DNA of 64,000 nt from Vespula vulgaris (lineage: Eukaryota; Arthropoda; Insecta; Hymenoptera; Vespidae). The DNA lies in contig NC_066586.1 of the NCBI RefSeq assembly GCF_905475345.1, positions 2,816,001-2,880,000 of the forward strand. Reading direction: 5' to 3'. The position numbers and the translations under genes were made by a program. Numbering within the stretch: the stretch's first letter is position 1; every line of letters begins with the position of its first letter. Below, one piece after another: positions 1-9,833 of the stretch. The notes below the pieces were generated by a model. That model saw only the letters and a program-made list of their open reading frames with translations, made no database searches and was not told the origin of the DNA.

Positions 1-146
1 AAATGAACCTTTCTTTGATCTTTTCTTTACATCTTCCATGGTCGCGTGGCCAGACAAAAGGTTTAGAAGGGAGAACACGAAACGCTCAATGGAATAACGA
101 AAAGAAATCCGACTTTGAGATGAATCCTAGATTCACCAGGTGCAAG

Positions 147-149
<3 letters not shown>

Positions 150-190
<41 letters not shown>
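150..190 (+). repeat. (TA)n microsatellite
   Basis: About 41 bases with one TT slip at 180/181. Confidence 0.95.
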
Positions 191-1590
191 GAGTATATAG
201 ATGTATATCCTACCGAGCAGGACCCTCCAGAACGTATCTTGGAATTCGTAAGGATCTTTTCGAGGGATCGCATCGTAGCCATTCAATTTTCACGCCACCT
301 ACGACTTAAGTGAGTCGGTCTCAAAGCTTCTTCCAGGTGTTACTCGCTGAGCGAGTAACCTCGCCATTGTCGTATCGAGATTTTCAACTTTTTCAGAGAA
401 AAAAAGAACTATAATGTAGTTTTGATAGGATCTGGATTAAGTTATTGTACGTTCACGGACAGATAGAAATAACGTTATGATCTTAAAACAATACATTTGG
501 ACGTCAAATAAATTCTACGTGACATTTAACGATTGCCTTTGTTCGTTAATAATAATAAAAATCTTTAACAATGTTAATTTTTTCCTGTATAAGATTCAGA
601 ATGTCGATTAAAAAAAAAAAAAGAAAAAAATCATGGTAATAATGATTTGTTTTTTCAAAGAAACATTAATTCAAAAATATTTCAAGAAACACTTTAAGAA
701 ATATTAATTTATCGTTAGGGTAAAGATAAAATAGAGACTAGAAATGCTTGAAATCATTCTACTATGGTAGAAGCTAAGAATCGTTGTTCGATGACGCACT
801 AAAGTTACGAGGTGGAGAGAAAAAAGAATCGACTTCCTTTTCTCCGTACGGAAGATAACGAGGCGTGGACCCGAAGTGACACCTGAGGTGTCGAGGTCGT
901 GACACGTTACGAGGGTAGCCGTGCCAGACATCCATCACTTCTTTGTGTCCTCGCCGAGTGACACCTGGTCCTTCGCCTCCCTTCGGTACCGCACACCCCT
1001 CCATTTCTTTTCATTCCTTATCCACCGTCACGGTGGCCACAGAACCACCCCCGAAAAGCGTGCTGTTTCGAACCGCTACGCCAGGAAAGCAAACAACGTA
1101 GTACCTACCAGAAGATTCTGATAATCGCTGAATCGGCCATAGATCCGTGATCATTTTATTGATGATCCTGAAAAATCTTTTCTTGACATCTTTTCAAAAC
1201 GTTATATGTTATCTTTGCATTTAATCGCATGTATTGCTGTGTTATTTTCTTTCTTTCTTTTTTTTTTTTTTTTCTTTGACGTTAATATTGCATATAAAAT
1301 TCGTAAAGCCAACGTAAAAAAAAGGAAAAAAAAAAAAAGAAAAAAGAAATGCGGTTTCATTCGGACGTACCATTTCTTATATGCGGTCACCGACTACCTC
1401 AATGACAAATTTTCGACTTTGTATTCAAAGTGAGTAGAGTGATCGATTCCGGATATTACCAAGCAAAAATCATAGATTCTTTCGGCAAATACTTTTGACG
1501 GCATGAAATCCTTTCGAGGAAATAAGAAAAACGTTCTAGTAATTCGACGTACGAACGACATATTTTTACGCGTGTCTAACTCTAAGGAAG
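191..1590. other. Unassigned DNA
   Basis: AT-rich, with poly-A and poly-T runs near 611-632 and 1250-1345. A slightly GC-richer patch at 800-1120 contains short overlapping frames on both strands, none convincing. ACTTAA/GTGAGT near 311 is donor-like with no matching acceptor. Confidence 0.6.
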
Positions 1591-1597
1591 TTATTAA

Positions 1598-1864
1598 AAT
1601 ATCACGTGCCACGTCGATAGGATATTGTGCTCTTTACTGGAAAGACGTATTCTTATTTTGTTCGAATTCAAAGGAATCACCGTGTCATTGTATCGTGCTA
1701 GAAAACCATGTCTTTCGAAATGGAAAATTCCAGCTAAGGCGTCTCATCGTTTGGAATATATTTTTGAACTTGATTTTTTTAGCGATCAACCGCGTAGCGA
1801 TGATTCCGATTACAAAATTTCACAGTCGACTTTGTTAACAAAAAGAAAAAAATTGAAAAATTAA
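1598..1864 (+). CDS. Candidate 3' exon or decayed coding fragment
   Basis: A plus-strand frame without an ATG is open from 1598 to the TAA at 1862-1864. Its later part is protein-like and free of repeats, with a hydrophilic acidic stretch (FFSDQPRSDDSDYKISQS) and a basic tail (TKRKKLKN). A possible acceptor, TTCGAATTCAAAG, ends at 1671. A second plus frame with an ATG at 1503 runs to 1838 and overlaps it. The two together could be one frame interrupted by a shift, as in a decayed gene, but could also be chance. No family was recognised. Nothing downstream looks like a close poly(A) signal. Confidence 0.17.
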   Translation, partial: NITCHVDRILCSLLERRILILFEFKGITVSLYRARKPCLSKWKIPAKASHRLEYIFELDFFSDQPRSDDSDYKISQSTLLTKRKKLKN

Positions 1865-2231
1865 CTGACAAAGAAAAAGAAAAAGAATCAAGGATCGGTA
1901 GCCAACGTGCTTGAAACTATTCTATCGACGACATTGAGAAGAAGCAAATCCAGGTGTGGCAGTCGATCTGTTTCGGTACTTCCTCGGGGACCTTCATATT
2001 TCAACTCATCAATGGTTAGCAGGGAGCCAAAAGCAGGTGTCCCATCTTTCGCCGGTCGAAAGATCCGGGCCGACCTTTACCGAGTAGTAAAGAGGACGGC
2101 ATTTTGTGAAAGCTGAGGAAATGCGAGGGTGGGCAGAACGAATTTTCCAAGTTCGTTTCGTACCTACCGCTGGTTGTACTACTCACCTTTTCCAGCAGGC
2201 AAAAAAATTCGGATCGATTAGGTGCACTCAC
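1865..2231. other. Unassigned DNA
   Basis: Mixed composition, repeat-free. Minus-strand donor-like GTGAGT motifs at 2226-2231 and near 2166 are the only notable signals. No supported gene. Confidence 0.5.
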
Positions 2232-2343
2232 CGTAAAAGGGTTGACACGCGACCGAGATCTACGAGACCTTTCGGGAAAATTTCTCGTCGAGTATATTGG
2301 AAAGGAAAAATCTGAAGATTCAAGAATTTCAAGATTCGTTTGA
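2232..2343 (-). CDS. Candidate internal exon, minus strand
   Basis: On the minus strand a pyrimidine-rich stretch ending in CGTCACAG (plus positions 2344-2351) is followed by 112 bases open in two frames and then by TTTACG/GTGAGT, a strong donor at 2231. One open frame reads as a hydrophobic and basic peptide (ILKFLNLQIFPFQ...). Good splice pairs this far apart are expected by chance in a pyrimidine-rich window, so this is weak. A second GTGAGT lies further along the minus strand near 2166. Confidence 0.12.
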
Positions 2344-2437
2344 CTGTGACGAAAGAGAAAAAGTATTTTTTCGGATAGATATTCGAGATCGATATTCGGT
2401 GCACGGCGTCGACATCGCGACGGCGTTGAGAAGTAGA

Positions 2438-2562
2438 ACTAGGAGGAGGAGGAGGAGGAGGAGGAGGAATAAGAGTAGGAGGAGAGATAGGAGTAGGAGA
2501 GGAGAGAAGAGGAGAAGAGAAGAGAGGAGAGGAGAGGAGGGGAGAGGAGAGGAGAGGAGGTG
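2438..2562 (+). repeat. (AGG)n and GAGAGG purine tract
   Basis: Perfect AGG to about 2468, then purine-only GGAGA-type units for another 90 bases. It could form a triplex. Arg-rich frames here are artefacts. Confidence 0.92.
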
Positions 2563-2725
2563 TTGATGAAGGTGATGGTGAGGTGGAGGTGAAAGAGGAG
2601 AGACGACACCTCTCATTAATAACCGGTGACTCGGCGTTTATATAAATAAATCGCACGCGGTCGCAGGCACTCACCTGCGATTCGGTCGATCGCTCAGCAG
2701 GCTGACGTGAAAGAAGGCGTACCAC

Positions 2726-2982
2726 CCTCTCCCTCCTCTGCCTCCCTCTTCCTCTTTCCCTCTCTTCTATACTCGATCCATCCGTTGCCCTCTTCGCGTT
2801 CGCCCTCGCTCATCCATCCTCCGTTTTCTCCCTCCCCTCCTCCTCCTTCTCCGTCTTTTCCACCTCCGTACAGCCCTCTTATCCTCTCATACGAACTCCT
2901 CAATCGGAATTCCAAAGGCACTAGAGCAAAGCTCTCTCTCTCTCTCCCTCTCTCTACCTCTCTTTCTCTTTCTCTCTTCAAC
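2726..2982 (+). repeat. Pyrimidine-rich tract
   Basis: About 250 bases of CT-rich DNA ending in CTCTCTCCCTCTCTCTACC, with CTCAACTCAGTACC (an initiator-like TCAGT) at the end near 2985. It is opposite in strand skew to the purine tract at 2438-2562. Confidence 0.8.
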
Positions 2983-3348
2983 TCAGTACCTAGAGAGTAG
3001 AGTCCATGAATGCCCCGGCCCCCGATGCTGCTGCTCGGTCATTTATTTCGGCGGCCGTGTGCTATCCCCGAAATGGCCGAATGAATGCGCTGGCAACTGC
3101 ACCCCCGCGGCCTTGTCTCGGGCTCTGCTCTACTCCCAACCCAACGACTCGAGATCGTTCTGAAAATCGAGGTCGAGGGCCACCACCAACTCCCCTGGCA
3201 AACCCTTCCTTTTCGCTCTCTCTCTCTTTTCTTCCCCGCCTTCTCTTTCTATACTCCCTTTTTCTTCTTTATTTTTCTCTTTCTCTCTTCGTCTCCTTGG
3301 ATTTCATCGTATTCGGCGAATCCCTCTCCAAGTGTCGAGCCTCCGAAG

Positions 3349-3504
3349 GAACGAACGAACGAACGAACGAACAAACTTGAAAGGGACCTCTTTTTTTTTT
3401 CCATGCCCTTTCGACCTTTTTTCGATCTTACCAAGCTCGATCCTTCGATCTCGTCACGATTCCGACCGAAATAAATGTACGAACGAACGAACGAACGAAC
3501 GAAA
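3349..3504 (+). repeat. Two (GAAC)n arrays
   Basis: ACGAACGAACGA repeats at 3349-3375 and again at 3478-3504, about 100 bases of unrelated pyrimidine-rich DNA apart. Confidence 0.92.
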
Positions 3505-3894
3505 GAGCTCGTAGAAGAGACTTAAGTCAGAAGAACCATCATGAAAGTCTTTTAGCCTCGGGAATCGTCGAAGAAACCGCGTGAATTTCGAAAGGCGAGA
3601 AAGTAACATTAAAACTATCTTTCCGACGGGATGCCTTCTCGTATAACGACGTAATAAAACTTCCCTTACCCGCAAATGGGCAAACTTTATCCTTCGAGCT
3701 TCGCACGAGGACGACGAGAGATCCGTCTTTTTCCTCGTAATCTTTCTTCTTCCCCCCTTTTCTAACCTTCTTCGGATCCTTCAAACTCTAATAACAACAA
3801 ATTATTTCTTTATTTTGCTATGAACTCTTAAAAAAAAGAAAACAAAAAAAAAGATACGACGTAAGAAGAATTGTATAATTCTTCACAAAGAGGA

Positions 3895-3918
3895 AGAGAG
3901 AGAGAGAGAGAGAGAGAG
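3895..3918 (+). repeat. (GA)n microsatellite
   Basis: A perfect 24-base GA run, a possible GAGA-factor site. Confidence 0.9.
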
Positions 3919-4119
3919 GGGCAGCTAATTCGTGACAGCCCTTTTCCTCGCATCGATCGGTTTTTTTCTTTTTTTTCTACCGCTTAGCGGGATAACGGGA
4001 TCTAGAAAGCAAATGACTCCTTTTGAGAATGCTTATTGGGGCACATTAAAACGCTCCACTCGGATTCGTTAAGAAGAAATTTACAATTTTTACGAGATTC
4101 CGCTACGTTAAACATTCTT

Positions 4120-4124
<5 letters not shown>

Positions 4125-4170
<46 letters not shown>

Positions 4171-4200
4171 CATACATACACATATATATATGTGTTTACA
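4125..4200 (+). repeat. (TA)n with ACATAC tail
   Basis: Perfect TA to about 4164, then ACATACATACACATATATATATG. Confidence 0.93.
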
Positions 4201-4837
4201 TATATATTGCCATATATATCTTTACAAAATTTCGAGCGCGCGCGTTCGATCCTTTTATCATCGAATCTCTCTCTCTCTCTCTCTTTTTCTTTCCATTCTC
4301 TTATTTTTCGCGATACTCGAACTCCTCATATCATATACGTATATGTTATCATCGAATCGAAGCGACTTCGTGCAAAACGGAAACGAGAAGGGGCTGGCTC
4401 GATCGCACCGTAAAATATTTAACGAGGCAGTTTCACCGAGCGTCTTTGTAAACGCTATGAATATAGCAATAAAATATATTATATGACGTATATAATATAC
4501 TACATAGATAAGTATAACGTCGTATATAAATTCATTCGTTTTCCGTCTTTTCCCAATCGACTCGATAGTCTCTTTCTTTCTCTCTCCCTCTCTCTTTCTC
4601 TTTTTAGTTTCTTCTTCTATTTCAGATATTTCAGAATTCTTCGAAAATGTAATAAAAAGAAGTACTAGAAACTATGGATAATTTCACGTAATACCAAATA
4701 TAATATATTTAATTTGAACTTATCTCGAGCTGAGTTACAATTTTTATTCTTTCCTTTTTCTCCTTTATAGATAGTATCTTTAATAAAATCATGTCGGTCG
4801 TTTTCCTGATACACACCTTTTATCTCGACTGTTTCAG

Positions 4838-4898
4838 AGGAATCGCACGATCTGCGACTTGTTGCAGCTTGTCCGTAACATTTCCTCTTCCTCGCATG
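4838..4898 (+). CDS. Candidate 61-base exon
   Basis: The acceptor CGACTGTTTCAG ends at 4837 after a pyrimidine-rich run, and the donor CATG/GTGAGT begins at 4899. Two of three frames are open across the 61 bases, one reading RNRTICDLLQLVRNISSSSH. The minus strand of the same segment also holds a short ATG frame of 25 codons in a good start context (TCACCATGC). The segment is thus unusually signal-rich, but which strand is used, if either, cannot be told. Confidence 0.18.
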
Positions 4899-5101
4899 GT
4901 GAGTACGCAAACATATTTCTCATCCTTCGTTCTTTTGTTCTATATTTCCCTATCTCACAAACTTGATATAATGCACACGTTACGTGTAAATAGATACATT
5001 TACATACATAAATGTAATTGAATATCAAATTTTTATGTTTCCTTCTAAGAAATTTTCTTCAAAAGTGATAAACGCGATATAACGTGTACACCTCGACTTA
5101 C

Positions 5102-5270
5102 TTTAAAAATTTGTGACAATTCGTAAGAAAGTGAGAAGAAAATACTGTAGCAAAATCATTAATATTTTCATGAATTAATCGAAGAACGTAGTCCTTCATC
5201 AAAATCCATCGATACGTCGTCCTTGTAAAAATCATACCTCGTTTATTAAATAATTTTTCTTTTTGTGTCG
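5102..5270 (-). CDS. Candidate internal or terminal exon, minus strand
   Basis: On the minus strand a long T-rich tract ends in TTATCAAAG (AG at plus 5271-5272). The 169 bases that follow are open in one frame and end at AAA/GTAAGT. If the donor is not used the frame stops at once, at plus 5098-5100. The frame is mixed in composition and protein-like, with aromatic and charged residues (WILMKDYVLRLIHENINDF) and two features, His and Cys, near the end (TNCHKFLK). Codon third positions are AT-rich. Not recognised. Upstream of the acceptor the same frame is only poly-Phe from the T tract, which supports an exon boundary there. Confidence 0.22.
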
Positions 5271-5694
5271 CTTTGATAAATAAAAAACCAAAAAAAAAAA
5301 AAGAACGAAAAGGAAAAAGGATAGTAGTAAAAAAAAAAAAGAAAAATAAAAGAGTAGAATTAAGTAAATAAATAAAGAGAGAAGTAAAGCAGATAAAAAA
5401 AAAGAAAATATAGGGAAAAGACGAGTAGTTGGTAACCAGACTCCGATCGCAATGTGCTCGAACGAGGTCGTTCGGTGTCGTCGAACGAAAAGTGACTTTC
5501 TCGTCACGATTCTCGAAGCGCGTGATTCGCGCCACGCCCGTTGCACATAATTATGCAGAAACGCGCGCGCGTCCGTGCAGGAGCTTGGCAGAGGCGTGCA
5601 CCCGGTAAGATTTAATACGATATTTCGTTCTATCTCTCTTTCTCCCTCAGTCTCTCTCTTAGTCTCTCTCTCTCTCTCTTTCTCTTTCTGCTAT

Positions 5695-5800
5695 ATACAT
5701 ACACACAAACACACACATATATATACATATAAGTAGACACAACATACCTACATACATATACACATATACACATATACACATACGAAGATATATACGCGTA
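5695..5800 (+). repeat. ACAC/ATAC-rich repeat
   Basis: Imperfect CACA and CATA units, including three CATATACA copies near 5760. Confidence 0.85.
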
Positions 5801-6194
5801 GTCTGTTTCTCTTGGCCTCCACCCACTCCTCCTCGAGGCATTTCCAAGCCCCGAAAAGCCTCTTCTCGCGTCTACGAGGCCGAGTCGTTCGGTAGCGCGC
5901 GCGCGATGTAGACTCGAAGGGTGACGGAGGAGGAGATGGAGGTGGTAGTGGTAGAGGAACAGGGGGGAAGGTTGAGGAAGGCTTTGGGAGGATGGTGGAA
6001 GAGAGGAGCGAGCATCCCTCTCGCTGGCGTCACCTCGAGGGCCCAATTAGCGCCAGCACGAGTGTCATTCCGCCGCGGTTTCCGCATACTGCTTGCCGTT
6101 GACTGGCGTTTTCTGCGCCTTCGTTTCGCCAACGTAGAATCCTCTCTTTTCTATGTGTGTCTTCGTACATTTTTTCTTTTCCCTTTTTTTTTTA

Positions 6195-6225
6195 TACATA
6201 TATATATATATATATATATACATAC
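6195..6225 (+). repeat. (AT)n microsatellite
   Basis: A perfect AT run between a T tract and CATACCCACACA. Confidence 0.9.
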
Positions 6226-6433
6226 CCACACATAATACATGTATACATACGTAGACTTTTGCACACAGAGCTAGAGAGAGAGAGAGAGAGAGAAAAAGAG
6301 CATCAGATAGATTTTCAGCGCCCTTCGTCGACCCTCGTCCACCTCTTCCAGAGCTATCCAACCTCTCCCCTTTTCCTCCCCCCTCCAACTGAAGCCCCGC
6401 ATCGCTTTTCTTTCCTTCTTTTTCATCCTTCAG

Positions 6434-6676
6434 CCGCCTCGTCTTCGCCGTCGCGCATTATCCAATTTTCTGGCAGATATTTCGCGATATAATAATTGGG
6501 CATTCAACGCTGGGGCTGCTTCTCCACCTCCACCTCCATCTCCACCTCCTCCTTTTACTCCTCTTCCTGCTCCTTCTACTTCTCCAACCCCTCCTCTTTC
6601 TTCTCCACCTCTTTTTCCTTCTCCTCCTCCTTCTTGCGTTCGTTTCTTCTTCTGCTCGAAGCCGGAGAATCGTTGA
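6434..6676 (+). CDS. Proline-rich open frame after a strong acceptor
   Basis: A strong pyrimidine tract ending in CATCCTTCAG precedes 80 open codons to TGA at 6674-6676, without an ATG. The start is arginine-rich, then comes a mixed segment (ALSNFLADISRYNNWAFNAG), then a Pro/Ser-rich tract encoded by a TCC/CCA repeat. The mixed segment is the only part not explained by the repeat. A stop-free CCN-type repeat makes an open frame cheap, so a real exon is unlikely but possible. Confidence 0.12.
   Translation, partial: PPRLRRRALSNFLADISRYNNWAFNAGAASPPPPPSPPPPFTPLPAPSTSPTPPLSSPPLFPSPPPSCVRFFFCSKPENR
6521..6640 (+). repeat. TCC/CCA-rich pyrimidine tract
   Basis: CTCCACCTCCACCTCCATCT and related triplets give a pyrimidine-rich strand just upstream of the G-rich (GGT)n tract at 6718, with opposite strand skew. 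Confidence 0.85.
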
Positions 6677-6717
6677 ATTATATTCTCCACGCGGACGACG
6701 TCGGAGATGGTGAGAGA

Positions 6718-6895
6718 TGTTGGTAGTGGTAGATGTGGTAGTAATGGTGTTGTTGGTTTGGTGTTGGTGGGGGTGGCAGTGGCAGTGGCGATGGTGGCGG
6801 GTGGTGGTAGTAGTGATGATGATGATGATGGTAGTGGTGGTGGTGGTGGTGGTGGAGAAGGTGGTGGTGGTGGTGGTTGGTAGTGGATGGTGCCA
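6718..6895 (+). repeat. (GGT/GTG)n tract with (GAT)n interruption
   Basis: About 180 bases of GGT, AGT and GAT triplets. Read on the minus strand they give poly-His, Thr or Pro frames, which are artefacts. Confidence 0.9.
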
Positions 6896-6899
6896 CTGC

Positions 6900-7764
6900 C
6901 GATGGTAAAGGGGCAACGAACGAGGGCGAGGGCTCCAATGGAAACGTTTTCTATTAACGTAGAGCAGCGCGATGGATAGACGGGGTTCGGATCCTTCGTC
7001 CCTTCTTACCCTCTCTCGCGTACCTCTCTCATTCACTCGCTGCTTATTTCCGTAACGACACTTTAAGCAACGTTAATTATTGTCGGCGTAATGAGCCCGC
7101 CTCGAGTGGTCCAAGATGCACATTTTCCTTCTACCTCACTCCTTTACTCTCTCAATCTTTCTCTCTTCCTCTCTCTCTCTCTCTCTCTTTTTTTTCTTTA
7201 CCTTTCTCCCTTCTTCCCTCCTTCGTTCCTCTTCTTGCCTTCTACGGGAAGAAGAGTGCCAAAGGGTGTCTCCTCCGTCGTCCTACGGGATATCTTGGGA
7301 ATCTGCATCGCTGCGTCTTCCACGAAGGTGATCTCGTTAAGGGACTCCTTGGTTTTTCTCGCTCGGCGCCTTCTTGTTAGTACGTCTCAACAACTTCGTT
7401 TCCGTCGATTTTTCTCTCTTCTCTTCTCTTCTCTCTTTCTCTCTGTATCTATCTCTTTTTTCCTTACTTTCCTTTCTACTTCGCTTCCTCATCCACCGAG
7501 GTTTCAGATAGGTATGAGGAGATGAGCCTTACGAGATAATTTACGATACCACTCCCCTCTCCTTTGATCGTTATCACGTGTAATTCATCATGTAGATACA
7601 CGTATAATAAATATATTTACATTTTTTTTTTCACGCACGTGCGTGAGTAATACATTCGAGGGTAGCCAATCGTCCTTGTTGTCGTTGTTGTTATTGTCGT
7701 AGTCCTCGTCGATCAACAACAACGTTTCTACGTTTCTACGTGTTAACATTTTTTTCTCTCACAG
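6900..7764. other. Upstream flank of the candidate two-exon gene
   Basis: Mixed DNA with a CT tract at 7160-7240 and (GTT/GTC)n near 7680. No TATA or initiator pair was recognised, so a leader exon and promoter for the gene at 7765 were not located. Confidence 0.5.
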
Positions 7765-7937
7765 GTCGCAGCTCGACGTTCCTGACAAGGAAAACTTAAG
7801 CTTTAATCCATATCCGCGAGCACCAAGATGAGGGAACGTTTTAAAAAGGAGGCGACAATGCGAAGATTATCCTTCGTTTTCTTTTTAACGACCGTGGCTG
7901 CTATCGTTCGTTCGGTCGGGGTACGACGGGGTCTTCG
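7765..7937 (+). CDS. Candidate first coding exon with signal peptide (two-exon gene, exon 1); coding from 7828
   Basis: An acceptor-like sequence (T-rich tract ending in CACAG at 7764) opens this exon, so a non-coding leader exon may lie upstream. The start ATG at 7828 sits in the context CACCAAGATGA, and an in-frame TAA at 7804-7806 shows the frame cannot begin earlier. The first residues are basic (MRERFKKEATMRR) and are followed by a hydrophobic stretch, LSFVFFLTTVAAIV, which is the layout of a secretory signal peptide. A second in-frame ATG at 7858 gives a shorter signal peptide. The exon ends at TTCG followed by GTAATA at 7938, leaving two bases of a codon, exactly what the exon at 8192 needs. 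Without splicing the frame stops at 7939-7941. A rival donor, GTACGA at 7921, has the wrong phase. The family is not recognised. The gene model is an inference from signals, not homology. Confidence 0.42.
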
Positions 7938-8191
7938 GTAATACGAAACAGGTACAGTAGCGAGGTTAACGCGGAAGATTATTTTCTCCTAGAAGGAAAA
8001 TGGGAACTTTAAAGAGTGCACGAAAGTTCTCTCTTTCTTTATTTTCCTCTAACCTTCTCTATCTCCTTCTCTTCTCTCTTCTCCCCTCTCCCTTCTCTTT
8101 CCTCTTTCCTTCTCCTTCCTTCTCCTCCTTCCTCCTCCCCCCATCTACCGTAGATCCTACGGGGCTTATTTCTTTCTCGTTGGAATTACAG

Positions 8192-8444
8192 TATAGACGA
8201 TAACAATAGCGAACCGACTCTGGCGCGCTTCGAACCGTCGATCATCCTTAGACGGATCGCGTTTTATCGTTATTATCCGAACTATTTTTCTTCGCGCGTA
8301 AGAGAAACTCGTTCGAACGAATTACGAGGAGGAATACCAATCGATCGTTATAATAAATTCCCGAACGACTCGATATTTCTTGTTATCTTTAAAGAGCCGT
8401 TTTCCTACCGACGAATCTCGTTCAGGGAAAAAGGAAAAAGGTAA
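8192..8444 (+). CDS. Candidate second and terminal exon of the same gene (possible secreted peptide precursor)
   Basis: The acceptor is GGAATTACAG, with a pyrimidine tract and a CTTAT branch-like motif about 25 bases upstream. Of three phases only one is open: T completes the split Arg codon from the exon ending at 7937, then 83 codons run to TAA at 8442-8444. The joined protein is 120 residues. It has no cysteine after the signal peptide, RR pairs at residues 33-34, 57-58 and 110-111, and ends in Gly-Lys-Arg, which in peptide precursors marks amidation plus cleavage. The segment between the last two sites is short (ISFREK). AATAAA occurs at 8480-8485. A good donor, AAAAAG/GTAAGA at 8441, means the exon could instead splice on. 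This frame has no usable internal start, so simple ORF finders miss it. The prohormone reading is inference and no known peptide was recognised. Confidence 0.4.
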
Positions 8445-8479
8445 GAAGAAAAGATTTAAAAAATATAAAAAAGATACGA

Positions 8480-8485
8480 AATAAA
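8480..8485 (+). terminator. Possible poly(A) signal of the candidate gene
   Basis: A canonical AATAAA lies 36 bases after the TAA at 8442-8444. The surroundings are A-rich, so chance occurrence is likely enough to keep confidence low. Confidence 0.25.
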
Positions 8486-8639
8486 AAGAAGGGGGAAAAA
8501 GAGAAAAAGAGATAAAAAAAGAGTTAAAGAGAGAGAGAGAGAGAAGCGAGGTAGAAAGGGAAAAGAGGGAAAGAAGATGGAAGGGAAAGAGGTGGTATAC
8601 AGAGTCGGAGAGAGTCGTAAAAAAGATTTGAAGTAGCCC

Positions 8640-8850
8640 GAAGTGGGAATCCACAATGGCGTCGTTAGGCCCGGCACCAACGGCGACAACTCTTTCCCGT
8701 TACGGCCGCGTACCGAGTGTCATTCAATTGCACATCCCAATTAAATAACAGGCAAAAGGGCGACGTAGCGTCGTGGAGCGTCGCGGAGCCACCCGACGCC
8801 CCTAATTGCGAACCTCGATGAGGTTGCCGCCGCTGTCGGTGGTGTAAGAG
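8640..8850. promoter_or_regulatory. CpG-rich island downstream of the candidate two-exon gene
   Basis: Contains the palindromic GTGGGAATCCAC, then AATGGCGTCG (reverse-strand Pho/YY1-like GCCAT core), CCCAATTAAATAAC and CCTAATTGCG. GC-rich and repeat-free, followed at once by a 100-base CT array. It could be a regulatory element or the promoter of an unseen transcript. Confidence 0.17.
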
Positions 8851-8867
8851 GACGACGAGAGATAAAC

Positions 8868-8985
8868 TCGGTCTCTCTCTTTCTTTCTCTCTCTCTCTTT
8901 CTCTTTTTATCTCTCTCTGTCTCTCTCTGTCTTTCTCTTTCTCTTTCTTTCTTTCTTTCTCTCTTTCTCTCTTCTCCCTCGACGA
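8868..8985 (+). repeat. CT-rich array
   Basis: Imperfect CT, CTTT and CTGT units over about 115 bases. A donor-like GTG/GTAAGT lies downstream at 9068. Confidence 0.9.
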
Positions 8986-9753
8986 ACGGCCCTGGAAACT
9001 TTTCGAATTTTGCGAAGGGTCGTTCTCGACGAACGATTACTCGATCGTGCTTTTCTACGTCACTGTGGTAAGTACAACGACGTCGCTTCGTCTAATTCGA
9101 TAGATAAATTTTCGCTATAATTATCGAACGAATTAGTTTGGTATTTATAGTCTTTAGAAAACGTAGCAGTTGCATCTTTCTACGGATCAATGATAATCAA
9201 GGTTACGAAGGTTCGATTATAAAATTATGTACAACTTATGATCGTTCATTACGATAACAGGTATTTTTATATCTAAATGTATAATACGAAATATTTCTAC
9301 GAATTAGCAAAATTCATGTGAATAATATTGTTTAATGTTTTATATATACATTACATACACATTTACATACAATATGCGATGTTCTGATTTATCAGCGATT
9401 ATTTTTCAAATATACATAACTTGCGTTTTACTTGTATTTGTATTTGCGTTGGTTATATGTCCTCGTTATCTTCTAACTCGGTTATTATATATTAAAAGGT
9501 AATATAATTAGCAGAGGCAAATGAACTAATTACCAAAATGCGAAAAAGGACGGTTCGTCGGTGACAAAGAGACCTCTGCCAGCTCTGTCTCGGCCTTTCC
9601 CTTTGCGTCCTTTCTTTTTCCTCCAAGCTCTCGATCTTTCTCTTTTTCACTCTCTTTTCTCTCTCCTCTCTCTTTCTCTTTTCGTTTCTCATCGCAACTG
9701 AAAAACGTCGGTCGTCGATGCGACGACTGCAGTCGTGGAAACGGTGTTCGCTC
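8986..9753. other. Unassigned AT-rich DNA
   Basis: A donor-like CACTGTG/GTAAGT at 9068 follows 80 bases of ordinary sequence after the CT array, but the acceptor (GCGAAG, 9016) is poor. The rest is AT-rich with no frame. Confidence 0.5.
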
Positions 9754-9770
9754 GATGACGACGAGGACGA

Positions 9771-9832
<62 letters not shown>
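9754..9832 (+). repeat. (GAC)n/(GAG)n array
   Basis: About 26 CpG-rich triplets, (GAC)n with GAG interruptions. Minus-strand poly-Ser and poly-Val frames here are artefacts. Confidence 0.93.

Positions 9833-9833
<1 letters not shown>

Larger units (their letters stand above)
2983..4837. other. Unassigned DNA around a GC-rich patch
   Basis: A GC-rich patch at 3000-3200 has an ATG at 3006 whose frame (MNAPAPDAAARSFISAAV) runs into CT-derived Ser/Leu; start context is modest. The rest holds GAAC, GA and TA arrays and AT-rich DNA. No supported gene. Confidence 0.5.
5280..6430. other. Unassigned DNA
   Basis: A-rich to 5415, then CpG-rich at 5420-5600 ending with CACCCG/GTAAGA (donor-like, no clear acceptor). 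From 5620 CT, AC and AT arrays, and a GC-richer patch at 5800-6130 open on both strands without support. Confidence 0.5.

Noticed and set aside
2228..2725. 165-codon minus ORF
   Set aside because: The middle is Ser/Pro from the purine tract. Only its end was kept, as a weak exon candidate at 2232-2343.
6458..7036. 192-codon minus ORF rich in His and Thr
   Set aside because: Translation of the (GGT)n tract on the reverse strand.
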